From Euphrasia confusa (lineage: Eukaryota; Streptophyta; Magnoliopsida; Lamiales; Orobanchaceae): a stretch of DNA of 64,000 nucleotides. Within the stretch, counting starts at the first letter, position 1, and every line of letters starts with the position of its first letter. Below, piece by piece: positions 33,324 to 43,191 of the stretch. The notes under the pieces were generated by a model. It had not been told where the DNA came from. It worked only from the letters and a program-made list of their open reading frames with translations, and made no database searches. Both the position numbers and the translations under genes were made by a program. The stretch covers positions 4,588,001-4,652,000 of the forward strand of contig OX940968.1 of the NCBI GenBank assembly GCA_954870475.1, read 5' to 3'.

Positions 33324-33839
33324 CTAACATTTGCTTACTCCTTTGACACAATTAGGCCCCGCGGGAACGTAATCCATGATCACCACTTCCGCTTCATTTG
33401 CTTTCTTCGTCTGCAATGAAACATCGTACATGTATTATTACTGCAAGCATATGTATCAACCAAATTATAAATATATATAAAAGTATTCATTGTTTTCAAT
33501 ATAGCACCATATATATGTGTACTTAGTTTCAAGTTAAATTAACCCGAAAAGATCGATGATATAAAATGAAAAATGGAACAGTACATGAAACTAACCGTGG
33601 ATTTAGGTACTGGTGGTGGTGGTGGATGTGTAACTACTGATATTGATGAGCTTAGGATTCCTACAAAACAAAATTTGTAAATTTAATAGTTGTCAAAAAA
33701 AATAATTATATATAGATAAGTAAAATTGTGAACATGATACTCAGAATATATTACTTGAGGAGGAAACCGTAGGAGGAAAACAGAAGAGAGCAACCAACAG
33801 CACAAACACCAAAGCAATAGCCTTCATATTACTATTCAT
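33324..33839 (-). CDS. Small secreted peptide precursor, copy C
   Basis: Three exons on the minus strand (33755-33839, 33596-33660, 33324-33410), 78 aa. The signal peptide is MNSNMKAIALVFVLLVALFC, then FPPTVSSS. Exon 2 is RILSSSISVVTHPPPPPVPK, exon 3 begins TKKANEAEVVI and ends with MDYVPAGPNCVKGVSKC. The terminal segment V-P-x-G-P-N resembles the middle of the CLE peptide motif, but the Arg at the start and the His-Asn end of CLE peptides are missing. The gene is a tandem paralogue of copies A and B and has the same intron phases. TATATATATA lies about 55 bp upstream of the ATG. Confidence 0.65.
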
Positions 33840-36273
33840 CTTCACAAAATACTATAGCGAATTAATTCAATTCATTTGTGTGAGTAAATGTGTGTGTATA
33901 TATATATATTCATTTGTGTTCTGGACGAATGATATTTTTCAACATTCCATAGAAAAAGTCTAGAAATTTAAAATTAACAAGTAGAATTCAATCTCATGGA
34001 TTTTGACTTTGTCAACATGAATAATTAATGAAGGTGTACACTGATTTCTTAAGAATTGCCAATATAAATATCTCATTTACAAACAAGTACTGTAGTTAAG
34101 AGTAAATTTTAAAAAAATAGATTAATAATTGGGAATAACAATGAAAAAATAAAAATAATTATTTTATGTTATGAAATATGTATTTTAAAACAAAGTGTAT
34201 TAAAAAAAGTGTGTCTATTCATACCAAGACAAAAAAACATCTCATTTAAAAGTTAAGGGTTAAATCAACAAATTCAAATGGATTTTAAAATGAAATAAAG
34301 AGAAGTTAAAGACTTTTCTTTTGGATTGAAATTGACTAAATATCTTAATTGAAATGGATTGAGCACAAAGTGAATTTGAAGTAAACTGAATTGATTTTTT
34401 TTAATAAAAATAGTAATAATTTTTTATAAATTGTTATTTTTTTTTAAATAATATAATAATATTTTAGCATTAACTAGATTGTACACTTAAAATTATTGAA
34501 ACGAACTTAATCGAGCGGAACTGTTTAAATTATTGAAACGAACTTAATCGAGCGGAACTGAATCTGTATGAAATGAACTGGACTAAATGGAAAGGATCTA
34601 AATCGAATTGAACAACTAAATTTGATTGAAAAATAAGTTTAAAAAAAACATGTCCCTAGTAGACATTATTTACAAGTACTGTAATTTTTTATACTCGTAT
34701 ATCTTTTTAAGAGACCATGATTTGGTTCATGCATGACTTGATTGTCGGTAGATGCTTTTTTCAAATATATATACTACTCTTATATACTTCCCGTTTCGAA
34801 ATAATATGATCACTTTTTTTGACACTAAAGTTAAAAAAATAATTACTTTTTGAATTTTATAAAAAAAACAAATTATATAAAATTATTTTTAAATTAAAAA
34901 TTAAAATAATTCTGAATAAAGTTGAAAAAATAAATTAAAAAATAATAATATAATTGTATTTTAGTATTTATTTTCTTTTTTTAATGTGAAACATTATTCG
35001 TCTAAATAAGTTCATATTATTAATAATTTGTGTAGTACGTACTACGTACTGTACTAATTAAGGAGGCATTATAAACAATTACAAATCAATACTCAACTTG
35101 TCATGTCAAAGTTCATCCCTCCCTATAATTAATTTTATAATTGATTTTATGTTTCTTCTGGGTACATGCGTGAATCATAAAGAAATAAATAAGTCTGTTA
35201 TAATATTTCATCACACAAATATTTCTTTTGGATATGTACATATGTTATCAAACAAATATCCGTGAGTGTCTTGTGACATAAGAACATTTTTTATTTGAAG
35301 AAGTAAGTCTATTAATATTTCATGACACGCATATATTAAATTAATATAAATACAGTAAATGATTTAATTTAGGTTCCATAGGCGTAGGTTATGTTATGTT
35401 CTTTAGAGGTTGGGTTGTCGGATTGACATTGCAATTTGCAAGTCGTTGCTGCAATATATTTTTATTTTTATCTGTATATTTGAAAAACAGTACAAATTAA
35501 TGCACGCGTTTTAGCATGCTTACTAAACTTACTAATACTTAGTACTACTATAGTATATATTAGGAAAATTTTAAAATACATTATGCTTAAATTAATTTTA
35601 ATATATACAGAATATTAAACAAAGTAATTAATTTTACAAAAATATTTGTATTTAAAAAAAATGTTTTATTTCTAAAAAAATATTTTTAATTTTATTTTCA
35701 AAATTTTATTTCATTAATTTAAAAACACGGAGTACAAATGCACACTTTTTTTACCTATCTCTCACGTTAATATGAATACTCTTAAAAAGATAAATATTTT
35801 TTATTTTTATTTTAAAATATAATTTGCTACTCCTTTGAAAAATTATTCGGAATTATTTTATTTTTAAATTAAAAATACATTTTCTTTTTTACTTTAATCA
35901 AAATGTTAAACATTTTTTTTATCTACATGAAAAAATCGTGTATAATTTTTGGGAACATAGGCAGAGAGAGTATTCATTGTTTAATCATTTTTTTTAATCT
36001 TTGTAATAAATATAATTATAAGTGGAGTAATAAGTCTGAGTGTTTGACTAGAGAGTTAAATACGTAGTATAAAATGATGAATAAAAAAATCGCATGTCCG
36101 ACTATAATGTATACAAAGTGAAAGAATGGATTAAAAGAGACAGTTGACCCTGTATAAATACTCATTTTTAAGAAGAAAATAGCAAACACAGAATAATGAA
36201 CCGACCTATATTATTAATAATGAAAGACAAACAATAGGGCTGATAATTTGTACAGAAAAACCACCCAAATTTA
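33840..36273. other. Gene-poor AT-rich region
   Basis: I see no gene. It includes the promoter of copy C, a 37-bp unit repeated twice at 34490-34563, and a possible degraded Stowaway MITE at 35830-35970 (TA-flanked, right end GCAGAGAGAG). A Stowaway-like left end at about 34786 has no recognisable right end. Confidence 0.5.
34490..34563 (+). repeat. Two perfect copies of a 37-bp unit
   Basis: The unit begins AAATTATTGAAACGAAC and includes TCGAGCGGAACTG. Both copies are identical, and the surrounding 34260-34640 contains more diverged GAATTGA/GAACTG motifs. Confidence 0.85.
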
Positions 36274-37317
36274 GGGGATGTATTCAATTAAGAGTCTATT
36301 GGATTTTAATGGACTTTTAAAGTTCAGGTGTATTCAATTCGGATTTTTAAAAGTCCATTAAAATCCGGAGGTATTCAATAAGGATTTTAAAAAGTCTTAA
36401 AAAATCCGGAGGTATTGAAAAGTCTATGGATTATAATGGATTTTAAAATTTTATGGATTTTGATGGATTCTCTTTACAAAATATAACTAAATTTGACTTT
36501 TTGAAATCTCTCATAATTATGAGAGATTTCAATGGACTTCTTTACAATACGAAAACTCAAATACAAAAAATAAAAATAAAACAATTGTTAACTCTATTAA
36601 CATTTTTATTTGAGAAAATTTATCTTATTATATTTTCGTTAAAAATAATTATTTATACATGATATTAATTATAAATTATTTTGTGATGAAAAAAAATTAT
36701 AATAATTAGAATAATAATTTATTATTTTTTTTAAATTGATTTTTTTATATAAAAGTAGTTCATATAAATTTAAAATTCCTTAAAATCTATGAAAATTAAT
36801 ATAAAATCAGTAATAAAATCAGTCAATTTCTCCATAAAATCTATAAATTTTCAAAATAAAAAAAAATTCTATAAAATCCTAATCGAATATACTCTCATAA
36901 TTAATGGAGATTGAAAAGCTGTATTGCTAATTGTATTGCTAATGCTATGTGGAAAATGAGGCTCATGCATTACAATAATATAAATGAAGATGAAATAATA
37001 ATGATAAATAATAATATTTATTTATTTTTGAACAAATGCATATTTTGATAAATAATAATATTTATTTATTTGTAAAAAATTTGGATTTTTTTAAATATTT
37101 AAGATTTTTTTATATATAAAAGTTTATAGAAATTCAAGTATAGCAATTAAAAAAATTATATTACAATCATGTGAAGTTTATGAAAATCCATCAAAATCAA
37201 TTGAAAAAAGTCAGTCAAACTCTACGTAGACTATGTGGATTTAGAAAATCTATAAAAATCCACGGACTTTTAAAAGTCCAAAAAAATCTATCAAAATCCC
37301 AATTGAATACACCCCCC
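36274..37317. mobile_element. Non-autonomous PIF/Harbinger element, 1,044 bp
   Basis: The left end GGGGATGTATTCAATT and right end (inverted) GGGGGGTGTATTCAATT form terminal inverted repeats. The flanks are TTA on both sides, the standard Harbinger target duplication. The first 150 and last 120 bp are internal variants of AAAGTCCATTAAAATCC. No transposase frame remains; a 69-codon open stretch at 36453 is fortuitous. Confidence 0.85.
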
Positions 37318-37672
37318 TTAATGTTTACTTGTCATGAGTTTTCTTGAAAATATAGGGATTAAATTTAGAAATAGACTTTGATATATAATTCATCACCACC
37401 AATTGCGCACATTTTTACATAAATTTAATTCAGATAAATTACACCTTTTAGAAGTCTTAAGCTTTTCAAAAAGCTAAACAATATTAGTAGTATATGCATT
37501 TTGAGATTTATAGTATTTATAATTTTTTTCATGGAACTAAGTAAGAAAACCGAGTTTCGATAATTTTGAGATTTTAATTTTTGGTATTGAAAAAACAAAG
37601 TACTAAAAAGAGTTCCATAAAAAAATCTCGATAATGATAAGGAGTTATCAATTAAATTTAGGTTGAGCCTAA

Positions 37673-38477
37673 GAGCATCTTCAATGCAAAAACCTATTTT
37701 CTACATTTTGTGGGCTCAATTTGTTGTCACATTATTCTAAAGTGGCAAATAAAAAAAGTGGGCAAAACTCTCCAATGCAAGAGCCCACTTCAAACATTTT
37801 TTAAAATCCAATTTTATTAATTAATTATTAATACAACACACAAAAAGTAAGCAAATCATCATACATGGCCCAAAAAGTGGGCAAAACTCTCCAATGCAAG
37901 AGCCCACTTCAAACATTTTTTAAAATCCAATTTTATTAATTAATTATTAATACAACACACAAAAAGTAAGCAAATCATCATACATGGCCCACATGTCAGA
38001 AGTGGGCATGGCCACCATAGAGTACATGCCCAATTTTTTCAATGTTGCTCCCATGCTAAATTTTTTATTTTTTGATGCCTAAGTCCATTTCACATGGCCC
38101 AATACACCCAAATGGGCTTAGAGTATCTCCGATGCTAAAAGCCCATTTTCACTATTTGTGGATCCCATTACATGCCACCTCATATCAAATTGGGCAAATA
38201 AATAAAGTGGGCAACTTTGTACAATGGTAAAGCCCACTTACATCTTTTGAATAATCAATTAAAATGTGAGTTGAATAATTTAATATTAAAACAAACACAC
38301 ACAAAATGAAAAAGCTGACATGAATAGTGATATTGAGCTTGGCTACCATAGAGGCCATGCCCACTTTTTTATTTTCTATCCAATGCTATTTTTCTAAATT
38401 TATGGTGCCCATGCCCACTTCACTTGGCCCAATGTTGTGAAATGTGAAGTGGACACTGGACAGCATTGGAGATGCTC
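37673..38477. mobile_element. Tandem-dimer MITE of the GAGCATCTCCAATGC type
   Basis: The left end GAGCATCTTCAATGC and the right end (inverted) GAGCATCTCCAATGC match at 14 of 15 positions and are flanked by TAA, as in PIF/Harbinger (Tourist-like) elements. Inside, at 38121-38135, a third terminus-like copy (GAGTATCTCCGATGC) starts a second, diverged copy of the same element, so the insertion is a head-to-tail dimer of 448 and 357 bp. The first monomer also carries a perfect 119-bp tandem duplication. It ends about 250 bp beyond the stop of the minus-strand PPR gene and could supply its 3' end. Confidence 0.8.
37753..37990 (+). repeat. Perfect tandem duplication of 119 bp
   Basis: Units 37753-37871 and 37872-37990 are identical by eye, beginning AAAAAGTGGGCAAAACTC and ending TACATGGCCC. 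It lies within the MITE dimer. The identity indicates a recent event or possible assembly artefact. Confidence 0.9.
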
Positions 38478-38728
38478 TAAGGGCACGAAGGGCTGTAGAA
38501 GTGGGTTTGAAGAATCTTTTGTAGAATAAAGATGATGCATAAAGAGAGGCACAAGAAAGTAGAAAATACCATGCTTGCCATTTCTTATGAAGCTTTGATT
38601 TTAATGATGGATGATAATATTTTTCAGTATTTTCCCAAGGCATTACTTTGTAAAAAAATGTCAATTGCTTAAACTGAACATTATTTTTAATACAAAGGCA
38701 ATAGGAAGAAAAATACAATCTGAAATTC

Positions 38729-40348
38729 TCAATTACATTTGTTATTTGTTTCCTCATATATATGTAGAGACCAAAAACCAATGTCCCGTTTTGATTGTTG
38801 AATGATCCCATCCAGAACCATCGACAAATCATCACTGACAGAGTGTCCGAAGGCCTCGGCAAGGAACTCGTGAACAACACCATCGACCTCAATCCAACTG
38901 CACCCGGGTGTTTTCTTGATTCTGTGCTCCCTCATCATCCTCATCACCCTTAAAGCATCTTCCCACATATTTTTCGACCGATAGATGCTCGAAAGAAGAA
39001 CATGCACTGCATCGTCGTCAGGTTCCAACTCTAGCACTTTTTTCCCAGCTATTTCAGCCAATCCTAAATTCCCACATCCCAAACAAGCCCCTAAAACCGA
39101 TCTCCAGATAACTGCATCCGGCTTCATCTGCATTTTTTCAATCAAATTTACAGCTTTCTCCAAAAACCCACCTCGAATGAAGAGATCCACCATGCACCCG
39201 AAATGCTCGATCCGTGGCTTCATTCTGTAGTTGTTTATAAACCTCTCGAACAATCTCTCCCCGTCGTTAACTAATCCCGCATGGCTGCAAGCGGATAGCA
39301 TCGAGAGAAAAGTGACTTCGTTCGGATTCAACCCGGATTCCACCATCGAGTCGAAAACCGAAAGGGCGTGTTTGCCTCTGCCGTTCATCGCCAAACCAGA
39401 AATCATGGTAGTCCACGAGAACAAATCTTTTCGCCTCATGTTATTGAATAGCTTCACAGCTGAATCAAGACTTCCGCCTTTCCCGTACATATCTATCAGC
39501 CCGTTATTCACAGCAACATCCGAAACGAACCCAACTCGTTTCATAGTGTACCCATGGATCGAGCTTCCTAAATTAATCGCCCCGATGTCCGCACAACCAG
39601 AGAGCACGGCAACTACAGTGACAGTCGTGGGATCACAGTATTCTCCGAGATCATCACTCCTCATCCTCGAGAACAACTCCAATGCCTCGATTGGGTTCTT
39701 CTCTCGCACGCACCCCACAATCATTGCAGTCCAGGAAACTACATTTCGCAGAGGCATTTCGTTGAACACCTTCTTGGCGGATTTCATGTTGCCGCTCAGT
39801 ATGTATCCGTGAAGCAAGCTAGTCCAAATAGCGACGTCCCTGAAATTTGTATTATCGAACACGCGCTCTGCAAAATCAACTCTTTGATTCTTGCCGTACA
39901 TATCGATGAGAGCGTTGTTCACGTTCGGTCTGGGTTCTTGAAGGTACTTGTAGACCATTCCGTGGACTGCTTTACCGTTTCTCAGGTTCTTGGACCGGGC
40001 ACAAGCGGAGAGAGCGGCGACTACGGAATGCGAATCGGGCTTCGCGCGATCAGACGAAACCAGCTCGGAAAACACGAGTAACGACTTGTTGGGTTGTTTA
40101 CGATCGAGGTAGAGATTCTGGAGATAGGTCCACAGGCCCACGTCTGGGTCCGGCATTAGGTCGAACACCTTCCGTGCTTCCGCGGGTTTGTTGAGTTTCG
40201 CATACGCGTTGAGTAGCCTGCAAGCGGAGCTACGGGGAAAGATTCCGACGGTGATGGTGCAAGCAAGGATCTGGTTGAGAAGATTGTAATGGCTTCCGCA
40301 GTTTTCCAGAAGGTTATTCAGAGACTGGACATGGGGTTTATTGATCAT
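38729..40348 (-). CDS. PLS-class PPR protein with E domain
   Basis: Intronless, 539 aa. The repeats follow one another from about residue 40 (LLNAYAKLNKPAEARKVF, NALIDMYGKNQRVDFAERVF, NGLIDMYGKGGSLDSAVKLF) to an E domain around GCSWIEVDGVVHEF. There is no DYW motif; the protein ends after an E-plus-like tail (SDDLSMVLDGIIQQ) with a non-conserved end NNKCN. Such proteins bind single-stranded organelle RNA and recruit editing partners in trans. The start ATG at 40348 is the only in-frame Met before the first repeats. It is head to head with the DUF3326 gene at 152 bp. Confidence 0.92.
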   Translation of the reverse strand: MINKPHVQSLNNLLENCGSHYNLLNQILACTITVGIFPRSSACRLLNAYAKLNKPAEARKVFDLMPDPDVGLWTYLQNLYLDRKQPNKSLLVFSELVSSDRAKPDSHSVVAALSACARSKNLRNGKAVHGMVYKYLQEPRPNVNNALIDMYGKNQRVDFAERVFDNTNFRDVAIWTSLLHGYILSGNMKSAKKVFNEMPLRNVVSWTAMIVGCVREKNPIEALELFSRMRSDDLGEYCDPTTVTVVAVLSGCADIGAINLGSSIHGYTMKRVGFVSDVAVNNGLIDMYGKGGSLDSAVKLFNNMRRKDLFSWTTMISGLAMNGRGKHALSVFDSMVESGLNPNEVTFLSMLSACSHAGLVNDGERLFERFINNYRMKPRIEHFGCMVDLFIRGGFLEKAVNLIEKMQMKPDAVIWRSVLGACLGCGNLGLAEIAGKKVLELEPDDDAVHVLLSSIYRSKNMWEDALRVMRMMREHRIKKTPGCSWIEVDGVVHEFLAEAFGHSVSDDLSMVLDGIIQQSKRDIGFWSLHIYEETNNKCN

Positions 40349-40500
40349 CTAATCAAATCGAAGATGATGTCGTACTCCCCCGTTTGATATTTGTTGTTTT
40401 CAGCGAGGGCAAAACGGTCTTTTACTCAGTCACGGAATAAATTATCCATTTGGGATATAGTTTTCCATTGGCGGAGACGAACGAATTCTCGGCGACTGGA
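40349..40500. promoter_or_regulatory. Compact divergent promoter, PPR-E / DUF3326
   Basis: Only 152 bp lie between the two start codons, with no clear TATA box. Both products are predicted organelle proteins. Confidence 0.5.
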
Positions 40501-42483
40501 ATGGCCACCCTCAATCTTGGCCGTCCATATCACTCCGCCGCTGGATGGAGTCTGCGGCGGAGACGGCCCGACAAACCAGCCGTTGGCCTAACGATAAAAT
40601 GCAACAGTGCTGTCGCCGATAAGGTTAGTACTTCGTATCTAAAGTTTTTCGAAAAAAAAATATGTACATTTATACTGGTTTTTTTTAGCAGTTTAAGAGA
40701 CCTTACACGAGTGTGATGATAGTGCCGACTGGAGTGGGAGCGGCGATTGGTGGGTACGCCGGTGACGCTTTGCCGGTGGCTCGAGCTCTAGCCTCCGCCG
40801 TCGACTGCCTTATCTCTCATCCCAATGTATGGTTGCCTCTCCGTTTTTTCGCTTTTGCGTTAAATGAAACTCAATAACTATTTAAAGAGTGTGTGAAGGC
40901 AAGGTGTTTGATGATATGGCTACAAGAAATTAAAGTGTTCATTTCTTTGTAAATTGTGTAATTCTTTTCTAGGTTCTTAATGCAGCAATGCTCTACTGGC
41001 CGATGTCGAACGTGCTCTATGTCGAGGGCTATGCACTCGATAGATTTGCCGAAGGCCTTTGGGCACTACAACCGGTTCATCAGAATAAGGTGATCATTTT
41101 TTTTTTTTGAATTTTCGACTGCTCTATATGTTAATGATTTTTAGTCTGTTTTACGTATTGTATAGGTGGGGCTAGTTCTTGATGCTGGGATCGAGGAAGA
41201 CCTCCGAGTTCGTCATTTGCAGGTGGTGGATGCAACTAGGGCCTCCCTTGGTTTGCCCATCGTCGAGTATACCGTCACAGATGCTGCTTTGCAGGTATAT
41301 ATTCAAGCTAATTTACCTATTTTCCATTAACTGATGATGAGACAAATTGTCATTCAAGTGTTTCCACACCTAATGAGTATACTATTTTACTTTGTCTGTT
41401 CAGGTGGAAAAGTGGGTCGACCCAGAAACCGGAAAATCCACGGGGAGGATCCAGCGTCCGGATTCCCTATTAAGGGCTGTGAAGACATTAATAGAGAGAG
41501 CTGAGGTAAATGCCATAGCAGTTGTGGCACGCTTCCCAGATGACGATTGTGATGATGATGTGGAAAATTACAGACAAGGCAAAGTACGCTTATCTATTTT
41601 CTTTTGCTATATAACTAATAATCTTTTCTAGTTTTCTTTTATCTATTAGACAGGACAAACATTTATAAATTTCACATCTCATCCTAATGGAGGCTTTTCG
41701 TGGCTGTAGGGGATTGATCTTTTGGCAGGTGTAGAGGCAGTGATAAGTCATCTAGTCGTTCGAGAATTTGGGATTCCTTGCGCACATGCCCCTGCGTTAT
41801 TACCTTTTCCATTGAGTCCTTCTTTATCCCCAAAATCAGCTGCTGAGGAGGTGCGATGACTACATATACACACACCTTTTGATCCAAGCGAAAGGGGTAA
41901 AAATGTCAGATAATTTATGCTTCATTTTTTGCGACAGTTAGGGTACACATTCTTGCCATGTGTGCTTGCCGGCCTCAGCTCGGCCCCACAATACTCCAAG
42001 TCACTACTGGGAAAGGACAGCATAACAGCTAGTGACGTTGACAGTGTGATTCTACCGATTGATGCCTGCGGAGGAGACGGGGCGCTTGCATTTGCTCGTA
42101 GGAAAACTAACAGGGTATCGATGCATTTCAACTATTTTTCTTTTGTATAACAGCCTGTGATTTGGCAATGAGGTTTTATTTATTTAATTATTTATTTTTC
42201 AGCCACTTGTAATTGCTGTTGAAGAGAATGAAACAGTTTTGAGCGATACACCCGACAAACTTGGGATTCGAGCGGTATAACCAGACGAGCCATTCACCCT
42301 TCTAGGGCTTACTTATAAGACTTTTAGAGAAGCTATTGATGATACTTATGAATGTTGGTGGTGGTTTTGGTGTAGGTGAAGGTATCAAACTACTGGGAGG
42401 CAATAGGAGTTGTGGCAGCTCACAGAGCTGGAATTGATCCTTATTCTTTGAGGAGAGACAGAATCAACAATATACCACTGATC

Positions 42484-42537
<54 letters not shown>

Positions 42538-42588
42538 TCTTTGAATGGTTATGCAGCTGAGACTGTGGCTGGGAATTTGCTTTCTTGA
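40501..42588 (+). CDS. DUF3326 protein, probably plastid-targeted
   Basis: Nine exons (40501-40623, 40692-40826, 40973-41089, 41166-41294, 41404-41583, 41710-41850, 41938-42114, 42203-42274, 42376-42588), 428 aa. The first 40 residues are Arg/Ser-rich and fit a transit peptide. The remainder is the DUF3326 domain shared with cyanobacteria: VMIVVPTGVGAAIGGYAGDA, LYVEGYALDRFAEGLW, VGLVLDAGIEEDLRVRHLQV, LPCVLAGLSSAPQY and VILPIDACGGDGALAFA. Function is unknown; conservation in cyanobacteria suggests an old plastid role. Exon 9 carries an in-frame run of 18 Asn codons before the C-terminus SLNGYAAETVAGNLLS. The acceptor of exon 2 could be three bases earlier, adding one Gln. The frame upstream of 40501 starts with TTG, so this ATG is chosen. 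Confidence 0.88.
42484..42537 (+). repeat. In-frame (AAT)18 microsatellite
   Basis: Eighteen AAT units within the last exon of the DUF3326 gene, encoding 18 consecutive asparagines near the C-terminus. Likely length-variable between individuals. Confidence 0.93.
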
Positions 42589-43191
42589 TGGAGAAAAATC
42601 AATTTTATTTTATTTATTAGTTTTCAAGTTTTTATTACATTTTGAAAATTTGAAATGTCCATTTTCTTATAGTCCAAGATTTTGTACTCAATATTTTCAA
42701 CAATGTCAAATATTGTTTTGATTTCTCAACAAACTTCTAATAGAAAAATGCATTGCTCAATGCACAAAAATTATTTAAATAATGAGTTTAATCTATTTTA
42801 AAACAACATATTTTACATAAATTTCACTATATTCATTTATTTATTTTGAAATACTACTATTAATTTTATTTTTCTTCTTCATATCAATTATTTGTTCCAA
42901 ATATAAAATCATTCCAAAGATTTTACTGCCCCTCCAATTTTTTGAGGGTATTTTTGTCAATGTCGACACCAATCGGTCTTCCTTCACAATTTTACTTCTG
43001 CCAATATCATTCATTTCGTCTTCCTCCTCTTATCCTCTTTCAGTGCGGATTTCACAAGCTCCGCTTTCCGAAATTCCTGTTCTTAGAGCTGAAGATTCAG
43101 GAATCAACATCCGTGGGTGAGTTTTCATATCTTATCCTTTTCCTATCCTTCGATTCTTTTGCGAAAATCACTCATAAAAAAAAACACCTTA
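42589..43191. other. Intergenic region between DUF3326 and RAP genes
   Basis: The 3' flank of DUF3326 followed by the RAP promoter and leader. The open stretch upstream of 43192 in the RAP frame starts with GTG at 43117, so the leader is non-coding. Confidence 0.5.

Noticed and set aside
34786..35010. Stowaway-like left end (CTTCCCGTTTCGAAATAATATG)
   Set aside because: No matching inverted right end or TA-flanked terminus could be found downstream.
35830..35970. Possible degraded Stowaway MITE
   Set aside because: Right end is plausible but the left end barely matches; noted within the intergenic entry only.
36453..36662. 69-codon frame in the Harbinger element
   Set aside because: Low-complexity Ile/Leu/Lys composition from AT-rich DNA; no transposase motif.
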